A stretch of 64,000 nucleotides of DNA from Streptomyces sp. NBC_01460 (GTDB taxonomy: Bacteria; Actinomycetota; Actinomycetes; Streptomycetales; Streptomycetaceae): assembly GCF_036227405.1 (NCBI RefSeq), contig NZ_CP109473.1:5952001-6016000 (forward strand), given 5' to 3'. Each line of letters begins with the position of its first letter. Position 1 is the first letter of the stretch. Positions 44,083-56,245 of this stretch are shown here, one piece after another. Under the pieces are notes generated by a model, which saw only the letters and a program-made list of their open reading frames with translations, searched no databases and was not told the origin of the DNA. A program made the position numbers and the translations under genes.

Positions 44083-45558
44083 GTGAGTGGCAGCGGCGCA
44101 GGCGAGACGAATGCCGGGAAGCGCCCCAACGGGCAATTGGGATCGTGGTTCGTGCGGAGCGGCTGGTCGAAGGGTGAGCTCGCCCGCCAGGTGAACCGGC
44201 GGGCCCGGCAGCTGGGCGCCCACCACATCAGCACCGACACCTCCCGGGTGCGCCGCTGGCTCGACGGCGAGCAGCCCCGCGAACCGATCCCGCGGATCCT
44301 CTCCGAGCTCTTCTCCGAGCGCTTCGGCGCGGTCGTCCCGGTCGAGGACCTCGGACTGCGCGCCGCCCACCAGGCGCCCTCGGTCGCGGGGGTCGACCTT
44401 CCCTGGGCGGGTCCGCAGACCGTCGCCCTGCTCAGCGAGTTCTCCCGCAGCGACCTCATGCTCGCCCGGCGCGGCTTCCTCGGCAGTTCCCTCGCCCTGG
44501 CCGCCGGCCCCACCCTCATCGAGCCCATGCAGCGCTGGCTCGTGCCCGTCGCCCGTACGGGGCAGGCGGAACCCGAGCTGCCGAGCGCGGAGAGCCGCCC
44601 GTCGCGGCTCTCCGGTCCCGAGCTGGACCTGCTGGAATCCACCACGGCGATGTTCCGTCAGTGGGACGCCCAGTGCGGCGGCGGACTGCGCCGCAAGGCC
44701 GTCGTCGGCCAGCTCCACGAGGTCACCGACCTGCTGCAGGAGCCGCAGCCCCACGCGACCGCCAGGAGGCTGTTCCGCTGCGCGGCCGAACTGGCCGAGC
44801 TCGCGGGCTGGATGAGCTACGACGTGGGTCTCCAGCCCACCGCCCAGAAGTACTTCGTACTCGCCCTGCACGCCTCCAAGGAGGCCGGCGACAAGCCGCT
44901 CGGCTCGTACATCCTCTCCAGCATGAGCCGCCAGATGATCCACCTCGGCCGGCCCGACGACGCACTCGAACTCATCCACCTCGCCCAGTACGGAAGCCGG
45001 GACTGCGCCACCGCGCGGACCCAGGCCATGCTGTATGCGATGGAGGCGCGCGCGTACGCCAACATGGGCCAGCCGAGCAAGTGCAAGCGAGCGGTCCGGA
45101 TGGCCGAGGACACCTTCGCCGACGCCGTCCTCGACGACGAGCCCGAGCCCGACTGGATCCGCTTCTTCTCCGACGCCGAGCTGCACGGCGAGAACGCCCA
45201 TTCCTACCGTGACCTCGCCTATGTCGCCGGCCGCAGCCCCACGTACGCCTCACTCGCCGAGCCCGTCATGGCCCGCGCCGTCGAGCTCTTCGGCGAGGAC
45301 GACGAGCACCAGAGGTCCTACGCGCTCAATCTGATCGGCATGGCCACGGTGCACCTCCTCAAGCGCGAGCCCGAGGAGTCGACCGTCCTGGCCACCCACG
45401 CCCTGAAGATCGCCAAGAAGGTCAGGTCGGAGCGCGTCAACACCAGGCTCCGCAAGACCGTCGACACCGCTGCCAGGGATTTCGGTGACATCCCCGAGGT
45501 CGCGCAACTCACCGACCTGCTCTCCGAGCAGCTCCCGGAGACCGCGGAAGCGGTCTGA
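44083..45558 (+). CDS. nsdA: Developmental regulator NsdA
   Basis: The protein has 491 residues. It has a basic N-terminal part (QLGSWFVRSGWSKGELARQVNRRA, HTH-like), a central hydrophobic stretch LGSSLALAAGPTLI (about 132-145), and helical TPR-like repeats from about 230 (ALELIHLAQYG, EARAYANMGQPSKC and similar). It matches NsdA, a negative regulator of sporulation and antibiotic synthesis in S. coelicolor (SCO5582), next to amtB. The GTG at 44083 follows GGGGGCGTTCC; the frame is open far upstream without coding bias. Confidence 0.9.
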   Translation: MSGSGAGETNAGKRPNGQLGSWFVRSGWSKGELARQVNRRARQLGAHHISTDTSRVRRWLDGEQPREPIPRILSELFSERFGAVVPVEDLGLRAAHQAPSVAGVDLPWAGPQTVALLSEFSRSDLMLARRGFLGSSLALAAGPTLIEPMQRWLVPVARTGQAEPELPSAESRPSRLSGPELDLLESTTAMFRQWDAQCGGGLRRKAVVGQLHEVTDLLQEPQPHATARRLFRCAAELAELAGWMSYDVGLQPTAQKYFVLALHASKEAGDKPLGSYILSSMSRQMIHLGRPDDALELIHLAQYGSRDCATARTQAMLYAMEARAYANMGQPSKCKRAVRMAEDTFADAVLDDEPEPDWIRFFSDAELHGENAHSYRDLAYVAGRSPTYASLAEPVMARAVELFGEDDEHQRSYALNLIGMATVHLLKREPEESTVLATHALKIAKKVRSERVNTRLRKTVDTAARDFGDIPEVAQLTDLLSEQLPETAEAV

Positions 45559-47583
<2,025 letters not shown>

Positions 47584-47615
47584 CCGACGGTCCCTGTGAA
47601 CGGAAAGGCAACTGG

Positions 47616-50069
47616 GTGACGAGCACCGAAGTGACCACCGAATCCGAGGACTCGGGACCCAGCGGCTATGCGGCGGCCCGGCTGCGCCTCCTCCAGGAGG
47701 AGGCGCAGTCCGGGCCGCCGCGCCGTGCTGCCCTGGCCCGGCTCACCGACGACTGGCTCACCGGCCTGTTCACCACCGCCGCCGAGCGGGCGGGTGTCCG
47801 GGGCGCCGCCCTCGTCGCCGTCGGCGGATACGGCCGCGGCGAGCTCTCCCCGCGCAGCGACCTCGACCTGCTGCTCCTCCACGACGGCACCGCGGACGCC
47901 GGAGCCGTCGCCGCTCTCGCCGACGGGATCTGGTACCCCGTCTGGGACCTCGGCCTCGCCCTCGACCACTCCGTGCGCACCCCCGGCGAAGCGCGCAGGA
48001 CCGCGGGGGAGGACCTCAAGGTCCAGCTCGGACTGCTCGACGCGCGCCCCGTCGCCGGGGACCTCGGCCTCGTCTCCGGCCTGCGGACCGCGATCCTCGC
48101 CGACTGGCGCAACCAGGCGCCGAAGCGCCTCCCCGCACTGGACGAGCTCTGCCGCGAGCGGGCCGAACGCATGGGCGAGCTCCAGTTCCTCCTGGAACCC
48201 GACCTGAAGGAGGCACGCGGCGGCCTCCGCGACGCCACCGCGCTGCGTGCCGTCGCCGCCTCCTGGGTCGCGGACGCGCCCCGCGAAGGGCTCGCCGAGG
48301 CACGCCGCACCCTCCTCGACGCCCGGGACGCCCTCCACCTCACCACCGGCCGGGCCACCGACCGCCTCGCCCTGCAGGAGCAGGACCAGGTCGCCGGGGC
48401 CCTCGGCCTCCTCGACGCCGACGCCCTGCTGCGCCACGTGTACGAGGCCGCCCGGACCGTCTCCTACGCCACCGATGTGACCTGGCGCGAGGTCAATCGC
48501 GTCCTGCGCGCCCGCTCCGCACGGCCCCGGCTGCGGACGATCCTCGGCGGCGGTGCCAAGGCCGCACCCGAACGCACCCCGCTCGCCGAGGGCGTCGTCG
48601 AGGCGGACGGCGAAGTCGTCCTCGCGCGCACCGCGCGCCCCGAACGCGACCCCGTGCTCACCCTCCGGGCCGCCGCCGCCGCGGCGGAGGCCGGGCTGCC
48701 GCTCTCCCGCCATCTCGTACGCCACCTGTCCACGGCGGCCCAGCCGCTGCCCGTGCCGTGGCCTCCCCAGGCACGCGAGGAGCTCGTCACCCTGCTCGGC
48801 GCGGGCGAGTCCACCGTCGGCGTCTGGGAAGCCCTCGAGGCGGAGGGCATCATCACCCGCCTGCTGCCCGACTGGGAACGGGTCCACTGCCGGCCGCAGC
48901 GCAACCCCGTCCACACCTGGACCGTCGACCGGCACCTCGTCGAGACAGCCGTCCGCGCCTCCCACCTCACGCGCCGCGTCGGCCGCCCCGACCTCCTCCT
49001 GATCGCCGCCCTGCTCCACGACATCGGCAAGGGCTGGCCGGGGGACCACTCCGTCGCGGGCGAGGTCATCGCCCGCGACATGGCCGCCCGCATCGGCTTC
49101 GACAAGCAGGACGTCGGCGTCGTCGCCACGCTCGTACGCCACCACCTCCTGCTCGTCGAGACCGCCACCCGGCGCGACCTCGACGACCCCGCGACCGTCC
49201 GTTCCGTCGCCACCGCCGTGGGCAGCGCCTCCACCCTGGAACTCCTGCACGCGCTCACCGAGGCCGACGCACTGGCGACCGGCCCCGCCGCCTGGAGCTC
49301 CTGGCGGGCCTCCCTCGTCACCGACCTCGTCAAACGCGTTGCCGCGCTCCTGGCCGGCGAGGAACCCCCCGCACCGGAGCCCCTCGCGCCCAGCGCCGAG
49401 CAGGAGCGCCTCGCCGTCGAGGCCCTGCGCACCGGCGAGCCCGTCCTGTCCCTGCACACCCGGCCCGAGCCCGCCCGCGAGGACGGCGAACCGGAGCCCG
49501 TCGGTGTCGAGCTCCTCATCGCCCTGCCCGACCGGCCGGGCGTGCTGCCCGCGGCGGCCGGAGTGCTCGCGCTGCACCGCCTCACCGTGCGCGCCGCCGA
49601 CCTGCGCGCCGTCGAGCTCCCCACCGAACTGGGCGAGACGGCCGGGCTGCTGGTGCTCAGCTGGCGGGTCGCGGCCGAGTACGGCTCGCTTCCCCAGGCC
49701 ACCCGGCTGCGGGCCGACCTCGTACGCGCCCTGGACGGCTCCCTGGACATCCGGGCCAGGCTCGCCGAACGCGAGGCCGCCTATCCGCGGCGGCGCGGGG
49801 TGAAGGCCCCGCCCCCCACGGTGACCGTGGCCGCCGCCGGCTCACGTCTGGCCACGGTGATCGAGGTCCGTGCCCAGGACGCCCCGGGGCTGCTGCACCG
49901 GATCGGACGGGCGCTGGAACACCGCGCGGTGCGCGTCCGCAGCGCCCATGTCTCCACGCTCGGGGCGAACGCCGTCGACGCGTTCTACGTCACGGACGCC
50001 GACGGCGCACCGCTGTCCCCGGAACGCGCCGCGGAGGTGGCCGGAGAGGTCGAGAAGGAGCTGGGCTGA
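47616..50069 (+). CDS. glnD: PII adenylyltransferase/deadenylylase GlnD
   Basis: The protein has 817 residues. Domains in order: nucleotidyltransferase with GGYGRGELSPRSDLDLLLL (69-87), a helical region, an HD domain with HDIGKGWPGDHS near 468, and two ACT domains in the last 180 residues that sense glutamine. It adds and removes AMP on Tyr51 of GlnK. Third gene of the amtB-glnK-glnD operon. It is shorter than proteobacterial GlnD, as usual in actinobacteria. Confidence 0.95.
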   Translation: MTSTEVTTESEDSGPSGYAAARLRLLQEEAQSGPPRRAALARLTDDWLTGLFTTAAERAGVRGAALVAVGGYGRGELSPRSDLDLLLLHDGTADAGAVAALADGIWYPVWDLGLALDHSVRTPGEARRTAGEDLKVQLGLLDARPVAGDLGLVSGLRTAILADWRNQAPKRLPALDELCRERAERMGELQFLLEPDLKEARGGLRDATALRAVAASWVADAPREGLAEARRTLLDARDALHLTTGRATDRLALQEQDQVAGALGLLDADALLRHVYEAARTVSYATDVTWREVNRVLRARSARPRLRTILGGGAKAAPERTPLAEGVVEADGEVVLARTARPERDPVLTLRAAAAAAEAGLPLSRHLVRHLSTAAQPLPVPWPPQAREELVTLLGAGESTVGVWEALEAEGIITRLLPDWERVHCRPQRNPVHTWTVDRHLVETAVRASHLTRRVGRPDLLLIAALLHDIGKGWPGDHSVAGEVIARDMAARIGFDKQDVGVVATLVRHHLLLVETATRRDLDDPATVRSVATAVGSASTLELLHALTEADALATGPAAWSSWRASLVTDLVKRVAALLAGEEPPAPEPLAPSAEQERLAVEALRTGEPVLSLHTRPEPAREDGEPEPVGVELLIALPDRPGVLPAAAGVLALHRLTVRAADLRAVELPTELGETAGLLVLSWRVAAEYGSLPQATRLRADLVRALDGSLDIRARLAEREAAYPRRRGVKAPPPTVTVAAAGSRLATVIEVRAQDAPGLLHRIGRALEHRAVRVRSAHVSTLGANAVDAFYVTDADGAPLSPERAAEVAGEVEKELG

Positions 50070-50190
50070 CCCCCCGTCCCGGGCCCGTTCGTCACGAGAA
50101 TCGGGCGAGGGCTTTGTGTTCTCCGGGGTCCGGATACCCTGGAGGGCGACTGACCTGCCACGCCCCCGACCCTGAGGACCGACGAGCGCC

Positions 50191-51738
50191 GTGTTCGATA
50201 CTCTCTCCGACCGCCTTAGCGCGACTTTCAAAAACCTCAGGGGCAAGGGCCGCTTGTCCGAGGCGGACATCGACGCCACGGCTCGCGAGATCCGTATCGC
50301 CCTGCTCGAGGCCGATGTCGCCCTCCCCGTCGTCCGCGCGTTCATCGCCAACATCAAGGAGCGCGCGCGGGGGAGCGAGGTCTCCCAGGCGCTGAACCCC
50401 GCCCAGCAGGTCGTCAAGATCGTCAACGAGGAGCTCGTCGGCATCCTCGGCGGCGAGACCCGGCGGCTCAGGTTCGCCAAGAACCCGCCCACCGTGATCA
50501 TGCTGGCGGGTCTGCAGGGTGCCGGTAAGACCACCCTCGCCGGAAAGCTCGGCCTCTGGCTCAAGAGCCAGGGCCACTCCCCGCTGCTCGTCGCCTGTGA
50601 CCTCCAGCGCCCCAACGCCGTCAACCAGCTGAGCGTCGTCGCCGACCGCGCGGGTGTCGCGGTCTACGCGCCGGAGCCCGGCAACGGCGTGGGCGACCCG
50701 GTCAAGGTCGCCAAGGACTCCATCGAGTTCGCCAAGTCCAAGGTCCACGACATCGTCATCGTCGACACCGCCGGACGCCTCGGCATCGACGAGGAGCTGA
50801 TGCGGCAGGCCGCGGACATCCGCGACGCCGTCAGCCCCGACGAGATCCTCTTCGTCGTCGACGCGATGATCGGCCAGGACGCGGTCAACACCGCCGAGGC
50901 CTTCCGCGACGGCGTCGGCTTCGACGGCGTGGTGCTCTCCAAGCTCGACGGTGACGCCCGTGGTGGCGCCGCCCTGTCGATCGCCCACGTCACGGGCAAG
51001 CAGATCATGTTCGCGTCGAACGGTGAGAAGCTCGAGGACTTCGACGCCTTCCACCCCGACCGCATGGCGTCCCGCATCCTCGACATGGGTGACCTGCTCA
51101 CCCTGATCGAGCAGGCGGAGAAGACCTTCAGCCAGGAAGAGGCCGCCAAAATGGCCTCCAAGCTGGCGTCGAGCAAGGGCAAGGACTTCACGCTCGACGA
51201 CTTCCTGGCACAGATGGAGCAGGTCAGGAAGATGGGCTCCATCTCCAAGCTGCTCGGGATGCTGCCCGGCATGGGGCAGATCAAGGACCAGATCGCCAAC
51301 ATCGACGAGCGCGACGTCGACCGCACGGCCGCGATCATCAAGTCGATGACCCCCAAGGAACGCGCCGACGCGACGATCATCAACGGCTCGCGCCGGGCCC
51401 GTATCGCCAAGGGTTCCGGTGTCGAGGTCTCCGCCGTGAAGAACCTCGTGGAGCGGTTCTTCGAGGCCCGCAAGATGATGTCGAAGATGGCCCAGGGGGG
51501 CGGCATGCCGGGGATGCCGGGCATGCCGGGCATGGGTGGCGGCCCCGGCCGTCAGAAGAAGCAGGTCAAGCAGGCCAAGGGCAAGCGCAAGAGCGGCAAC
51601 CCGATGAAGCGCAAGGCGGAGGAGCAGGCCGAGGCCGCCCGTCGTGAGCAGGCGGCGCAGGGCGGCGCCTTCAACCTGCCCGCCCAGGAGGACAAGAACT
51701 TCGAACTGCCGGACGAGTTCAAGAAGTTCATGGGCTGA
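50191..51738 (+). CDS. ffh: Signal recognition particle protein Ffh
   Basis: The protein has 515 residues. The N domain is followed by the G domain (GLQGAGKTTLAGKLG near 109, DTAGRLG, SKLDGDARGGAA) and the methionine-rich M domain (about 300-450). The C-terminal tail has MPGMPGMPGMGGGPG and a Lys-rich segment, and ends FELPDEFKKFMG. It binds signal sequences and 4.5S RNA. The GTG start at 50191 follows GAGGACCGACGAGC. A perfect hairpin follows. Confidence 0.97.
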   Translation: MFDTLSDRLSATFKNLRGKGRLSEADIDATAREIRIALLEADVALPVVRAFIANIKERARGSEVSQALNPAQQVVKIVNEELVGILGGETRRLRFAKNPPTVIMLAGLQGAGKTTLAGKLGLWLKSQGHSPLLVACDLQRPNAVNQLSVVADRAGVAVYAPEPGNGVGDPVKVAKDSIEFAKSKVHDIVIVDTAGRLGIDEELMRQAADIRDAVSPDEILFVVDAMIGQDAVNTAEAFRDGVGFDGVVLSKLDGDARGGAALSIAHVTGKQIMFASNGEKLEDFDAFHPDRMASRILDMGDLLTLIEQAEKTFSQEEAAKMASKLASSKGKDFTLDDFLAQMEQVRKMGSISKLLGMLPGMGQIKDQIANIDERDVDRTAAIIKSMTPKERADATIINGSRRARIAKGSGVEVSAVKNLVERFFEARKMMSKMAQGGGMPGMPGMPGMGGGPGRQKKQVKQAKGKRKSGNPMKRKAEEQAEAARREQAAQGGAFNLPAQEDKNFELPDEFKKFMG

Positions 51739-51754
51739 CCGGCCCGGACACCGA

Positions 51755-51789
51755 CGAAGGGGCGCCCCGCCCGGCGGGGCGCCCCTTCG
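51755..51789. terminator. Bidirectional terminator after ffh
   Basis: Perfect 16-base arms (CGAAGGGGCGCCCCGC and complement) with a 3-base loop, between convergent ffh and the methyltransferase gene. Confidence 0.85.
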
Positions 51790-51797
51790 CGTTCCCG

Positions 51798-52664
51798 TCA
51801 GGTCACGCACACCAGGTAGCGGAAGACGTTCGGCATCCACACCGTGCCGTCGGGCCGCAGATGCGGATGCAGGGCCTCGGCGACCTCCTTCTCCACCTGC
51901 GTGCGGTCCGTGGCCCGGATCGCCGTGTCGAACAGCCCGGTCGACAGCAGGCCGCGGACCGCGCTGTCCACGTCCGCGTAGCCGAACGGGCAGGACACAC
52001 GGCCGGATCCGTCCGGCTTGAGCCCGGCCCGCGCCGCGATCTCCTCCAGGTCGTCCCGGAGCGCCGGCCGCCAGTTGTTCCCGGAGCGCGGCGCACGCGC
52101 CGACTCCGTGAGCCGGGCCGCCACCCTCAGCACCGGAGCCGTGGCGCACCGCTCGGGCGGCCCCCAGCCGGCCAGCACCACCGTGGCTCCCCGCGCGGCC
52201 AGCGGCACGGCGGACACCAGCGCGGGCGCGAGCCCCTCCGAGTCGCCGGCCGCGCAGCCGATCGGCTGGAAGGCGGTCAGCAGGTTGTAGGGCGCCCCGC
52301 CGTCCGGGGCGGCCTCCCCGATGCTGTCGGCGAGCCTCGCCCGCCGCTCCGTACGGCCCGGGCCGGCGTCAGGTCCGGGACCGGACGCGAGGCGCTCGCG
52401 GGCCAGAGCGAGCCGTTCACGGTCGGCGTCGACGCCGGTGACGCGCGCCCCGCGCGAGGCCGCGATCAGCAGCGCCAGCCCGGAACCGCAGCCGAGGGAG
52501 AGCATCCGCTTACCGGCTCCCACTTCGAGGCGCTCGTACACCGCCTCGTAGAGCGGTGCCAGCATGCGCTCCTGGATCTCGGCCCAGTCGCGGGCACGGG
52601 TACCGGCGTCCACCTGGGCGGACGAATCCGCGTACCTGTGGTGCCGGACGAGCGTAGGTGTCAT
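51798..52664 (-). CDS. SAM-dependent methyltransferase
   Basis: The protein has 288 residues and a class I methyltransferase fold. The SAM motif I is MLSLGCGSGLALLIAASRG (near 55), followed by the acidic GVDADRERL. The cyclising helix-rich C terminus is typical of methyltransferase domain 11. The substrate is not evident. The start at 52664 (MTPTLVRHH) is the likely one; the frame can be read upstream to 52745. Confidence 0.8.
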   Translation of the reverse strand: MTPTLVRHHRYADSSAQVDAGTRARDWAEIQERMLAPLYEAVYERLEVGAGKRMLSLGCGSGLALLIAASRGARVTGVDADRERLALARERLASGPGPDAGPGRTERRARLADSIGEAAPDGGAPYNLLTAFQPIGCAAGDSEGLAPALVSAVPLAARGATVVLAGWGPPERCATAPVLRVAARLTESARAPRSGNNWRPALRDDLEEIAARAGLKPDGSGRVSCPFGYADVDSAVRGLLSTGLFDTAIRATDRTQVEKEVAEALHPHLRPDGTVWMPNVFRYLVCVT

Positions 52665-53183
52665 GGAATGCGCCCCAATCCGCCGTGAGGTCGGTCGTGC
52701 CCGAGTGAGGTCCCCCATGTCTATGTGCTGTGTGAGTACGCCCACAGCCCCCGTATGTCAGAGAACTCCGCATCGGCGGTCCCGTCCAGGGGTCGGACGG
52801 GGTGGGATGGCAATGCTTGCGTGCTCCGGTCGTGCGCCCCCGGCGCCGCGTGACGCGTGCGGGCGCCGGGAACAGCACGCCTGCTGCTCGCTTCCTCACA
52901 GTCTTACCCGACACGCGGGGCGCAGCACGTCGAGCGCCCCGGGCCCGGCCGCGCCCGGTGTGCGGCCGCCGCTCCGTGCCGGGTAGGGTCGCCCGTCGGG
53001 CGCCCGTCCACGCCGGTGCGTACGCGTTGCTACGTACCACCTTGGTGCGAGCTGTGAGACTTCTCCGCTGATCTGCGCACCCGCCCTCGTCCGGACGCAT
53101 CAAGGGCAACTGACTGGTACGTGCAAATTATTTGGGATGCCCCGGAATAGGAACACCGGAGCACTCAGGCTCGTTGTCACGAC
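52665..53183. other. Divergent spacer before the SprT-like gene
   Basis: 519 bases between divergent genes. No coding-like frame, RNA gene or strong hairpin was found. The AT-richer piece TGCAAATTATTTGGGATG (53121-53138) is likely promoter DNA for the gene at 53184. Confidence 0.45.
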
Positions 53184-53777
53184 GTGAGCACGACACCACC
53201 TGTACTTGCCGCAGAGCTGGCGCAGGCGTGGGCCGACATTCAGCGGTACCACCCCGAGCTGCCCGATCTTGCCGCGCCCGAGTCCCTGATCGGAGAGTCC
53301 TCGTCCGCCTGTGGCGCCGAGCTCTCCTTCGAACGGCTGCTTCATGAGGCAGTCCACGGCATCGCCGCCGCGAGAGGTGTCCGGGACACCTCACGCGCCG
53401 GCCGTTACCACAACCGACGTTTCCTCGCGATCGCCGAGGAATTGGGCCTCGATCACGCCGAGGAGCCCCACCCCAGCAGCGGATTCTCGCTGGTGACGCT
53501 GAATCCCGAGGCCAAACGCAGATACCGTCCCACGGCGGAACGGCTCCAGCGTGCGCTCAAGGCGCACACCGTGGCCACCGCGGCGGACACCAAGCGCTCG
53601 TTCCGCGGCCCCGCGGCGCGGCACGGCTCGTCCGGGGGAGGGGTGCGGGTCAAGGCCGTCTGCGACTGCGGACGCAACGTCCGTGTCGTCCCCTCGGTCC
53701 TCGCCCAGGCCCCGATCGTCTGCGGCGGGTGCGGCAAGCCCTTCCGCATCCCGGAAGGGGCGGTCGCGGTGGGGTGA
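53184..53777 (+). CDS. SprT-like zinc-binding protein
   Basis: The protein has 197 residues. The HExxH-type motif [15 protein letters not shown] lies near residue 52, followed by the conserved [13 protein letters not shown]. The C-terminal end has a zinc ribbon: CDCGRNVRV and CGGCGKPF. This layout is like SprT/Spartan-type metalloproteases, which bind DNA-linked or damaged proteins. Whether it is proteolytic is not shown. It precedes the rpsP operon. The GTG start lacks a strong ribosome binding site. Confidence 0.75.
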   Translation: MSTTPPVLAAELAQAWADIQRYHPELPDLAAPESLIGESSSACGAELSFERLLHEAVHGIAAARGVRDTSRAGRYHNRRFLAIAEELGLDHAEEPHPSSGFSLVTLNPEAKRRYRPTAERLQRALKAHTVATAADTKRSFRGPAARHGSSGGGVRVKAVCDCGRNVRVVPSVLAQAPIVCGGCGKPFRIPEGAVAVG

Positions 53778-53932
53778 CCCGATGTGGTGTGGCACAATGG
53801 CTAGCTGTACTCGACAGTCGCATAGGACCCCTCTCTCCTCCGGCTGACGCGTCCATCGGGCACCCGAGTACCGCAACCCCACGTGGCATCTTTTGTGCCC
53901 AACCACGTCAGAGACCAGGAGACACCACTTCC

Positions 53933-54373
53933 GTGGCAGTCAAGATCAAGCTGAAGCGTCTGGGCAAGATCCGTTCGCCTCACTACCGCATCGTCGTCGC
54001 CGACTCCCGTACCCGCCGTGACGGCCGGGCCATCGAGGAGATCGGCCTGTACCACCCGGTGCAGAACCCCTCGCGCATCGAGGTCAACGCAGAGCGCGCG
54101 CAGTACTGGCTGTCCGTCGGCGCCCAGCCGACCGAGCCCGTCCTCGCGATCCTGAAGCTCACCGGTGACTGGCAGGCCCACAAGGGCCTCCCGGCCCCGG
54201 CGCCGCTGCTGCAGCCGGAGCCCAAGGCTGACAAGCGCGCCCTGTTCGAGGCCCTGGCCACGGACGGCGACGAGGCCAAGGGTGAGGCCATCACCCAGAA
54301 GGCCAAGAAGTCGGACAAGAAGGCGGACGAGGCGGCCGACGCTGCCGCGTCCACCGAGTCGACCGAGGCCTGA
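53933..54373 (+). CDS. rpsP: 30S ribosomal protein S16
   Basis: The protein has 146 residues. Family start [21 protein letters not shown] and [15 protein letters not shown] are intact. The C-terminal 50 residues form the Ala/Lys/Glu-rich extension typical of actinobacteria. The GTG start follows CCAGGAGACACC. First gene of the rpsP-khpA-rimM-trmD-rplS group. Confidence 0.97.
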   Translation: MAVKIKLKRLGKIRSPHYRIVVADSRTRRDGRAIEEIGLYHPVQNPSRIEVNAERAQYWLSVGAQPTEPVLAILKLTGDWQAHKGLPAPAPLLQPEPKADKRALFEALATDGDEAKGEAITQKAKKSDKKADEAADAAASTESTEA

Positions 54374-54375
54374 GC

Positions 54376-54615
54376 ATGCTCGAGGAGGCTCTTGAGCACC
54401 TCGTGAAGGGCATCGTCGACAACCCCGACGATGTGCAGGTCGCCTCGCGCGACCTGCGCCGGGGACGCGTGCTCGAGGTCCGGGTCCACCCCGAAGACCT
54501 CGGCAAGGTGATCGGCCGTAACGGCCGCACCGCACGTGCCCTGCGTACCGTCGTGGGTGCCATCGGCGGGCGTGGAATCCGTGTCGACCTCGTCGATGTG
54601 GACCAGGTTCGCTGA
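54376..54615 (+). CDS. khpA: KH-domain RNA-binding protein (KhpA)
   Basis: The protein has 79 residues and is a single KH domain with the GxxG-type loop in VIGRNGRTARALRTVV. KhpA with KhpB binds RNAs broadly in many bacteria. It starts 2 bases after rpsP and ends just before a terminator-like hairpin. Confidence 0.92.
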   Translation: MLEEALEHLVKGIVDNPDDVQVASRDLRRGRVLEVRVHPEDLGKVIGRNGRTARALRTVVGAIGGRGIRVDLVDVDQVR

Positions 54616-54635
54616 AAGAGTTGAACACCGGCAGG

Positions 54636-54670
54636 GGCCGGGGAGGGCTTTCGAGCCGTCCCCGGCCTTT
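54636..54670 (+). terminator. Terminator or attenuator after khpA
   Basis: GGCCGGGGA pairs with TCCCCGGCC, with an inner GGCT/AGCC stem, followed by TTTG. It may partly separate rpsP-khpA from rimM-trmD. Confidence 0.75.
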
Positions 54671-54721
54671 GTCGTCCGTACATGACCGCCTCCTCAGCAA
54701 GAGATCACCAGGAGAAGTAGC

Positions 54722-55300
54722 GTGCAGTTGGTAGTTGCGCGGATCGGTCGCGCCCATGGCATCAAGGGCGAGGTCACCGTCGAGGTGCGCACCGACGAGC
54801 CGGAGCTCCGGCTCGGTCCCGGGGCCGTGCTGGCCACGGAGCCCGCCGGTACCGGACCGCTGACCATCGAGACCGGCCGGGTGCACAGCGGCCGGCTGCT
54901 GTTGCGGTTCGAGGGCGTACGCGACCGTACGGGCGCCGAGGCGCTGCGCAACACGCTGCTGATCGCCGAGGTGGACCCGGAGGAACTCCCCGAGGACCCG
55001 GAGGAGTTCTACGACCACCAGCTGATCGACCTGGACGTCGTCCTCGCCGACGGCACGGAGATCGGCCGGATCACCGAGATCTCGCACCTGCCGTCGCAGG
55101 ACCTGTTCATCGTGGAACGGCCGGACGGCACCGAGGTGATGATCCCCTTCGTCGAGGAGATCGTCACCGAGATCGACCTGGAGGAGCAGCGGGCCGTCAT
55201 CAGCCCCCCGCCCGGTCTGATCGACGAGAGCGAAGCCGTGATCGCCTCCACGCGTGACGAGGACGGCACCGGGGACGGCATGGGGAAGGGGGCGGAGTGA
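54722..55300 (+). CDS. rimM: Ribosome maturation factor RimM
   Basis: The protein has 192 residues: the N-terminal RimM domain starts [21 protein letters not shown], and a PRC-barrel domain follows from about 95 ([19 protein letters not shown]). It binds S19 and aids maturation of the 30S head. The start is GTG after CAGGAGAAGTA. It overlaps the trmD start as TGATG. Confidence 0.96.
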   Translation: MQLVVARIGRAHGIKGEVTVEVRTDEPELRLGPGAVLATEPAGTGPLTIETGRVHSGRLLLRFEGVRDRTGAEALRNTLLIAEVDPEELPEDPEEFYDHQLIDLDVVLADGTEIGRITEISHLPSQDLFIVERPDGTEVMIPFVEEIVTEIDLEEQRAVISPPPGLIDESEAVIASTRDEDGTGDGMGKGAE

Positions 55301-56121
55301 TGCGGCTCGACGTCGTCACGATCTTCCCCGAGTACCTCGAGCCCCTGAACGTCTCGCTCGTCGGCAAGGCGCGCGCACGCGGCCGTCTCGACGTGCACGT
55401 CCACGACCTCCGCGACTGGACCCACGACCGGCACAACACGGTGGACGACACCCCCTACGGCGGCGGCCCCGGCATGGTCATGAAGACCGGGCCGTGGGGC
55501 GAGGCGCTGGACGAGGCGCTCGCCGACGGGTACGAGGCCGGGGCGCACTCCCCGGTGCTCGTCGTACCGACGCCCAGCGGCAGGCCCTTCACGCAGGAAC
55601 TGGCCGTCGAGCTCTCCGAACGGCCGTGGCTGATCTTCACCCCGGCCCGCTACGAGGGCATCGACCGCCGGGTGATGGACGAGTACGCGACCCGCATACC
55701 GGTCGTCGAGGTGTCCATCGGGGACTACGTCCTGGCGGGCGGCGAAGCCGCCGTCCTGGTGATCACGGAGGCCGTGGCCCGGCTGCTGCCGGGGGTGCTC
55801 GGCAACGCCGAGTCGCACCGCGACGACTCCTTCGCACCCGGCGCCATGGCCGACCTGCTCGAAGGCCCGGTCTACACGAAGCCTCCCGAGTGGCGCGGAC
55901 GGGGCATCCCCGACGTGCTGCTCAGCGGCCATCACGGCCGGATCGCACGCTGGCGACGGGACGAGGCGTTCCGGCGTACGGCGCTCAACAGGCCCGATCT
56001 CATCGAGCGTTGCGAGGCGTCCGGCTTCGACAAGAAGGACCGCGAGATCCTCTCCATCCTCGGCTGGTCCCCGGAGCCCGGGGGCCGATTTTGGCGCAGG
56101 CCCGACGCCGTGGAAGAATAG
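55300..56121 (+). CDS. trmD: tRNA (guanine37-N1)-methyltransferase
   Basis: The protein has 273 residues. [15 protein letters not shown] is the start, YGGGPGMVMKTGP the catalytic loop and SIGDYVLAGGEAAVLV the SAM-binding knot. The ATG at 55300 is chosen; GTG 55297 is also possible. It makes m1G37, preventing frameshifts. The C-terminal extension GRFWRRPDAVEE is actinobacterial. Confidence 0.97.
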   Translation: MRLDVVTIFPEYLEPLNVSLVGKARARGRLDVHVHDLRDWTHDRHNTVDDTPYGGGPGMVMKTGPWGEALDEALADGYEAGAHSPVLVVPTPSGRPFTQELAVELSERPWLIFTPARYEGIDRRVMDEYATRIPVVEVSIGDYVLAGGEAAVLVITEAVARLLPGVLGNAESHRDDSFAPGAMADLLEGPVYTKPPEWRGRGIPDVLLSGHHGRIARWRRDEAFRRTALNRPDLIERCEASGFDKKDREILSILGWSPEPGGRFWRRPDAVEE

Positions 56122-56245
56122 GGCCGCTGTACGTCCGGCGTGCGCCCCTGCCACAGGGGGAAAGACGCCCGCCCGATGTGATCAGCATCCGAACTTCACT
56201 CTCTCCCGTCGATGACCTGTGGCATCGGCGAAGAAAGCAGACAAC

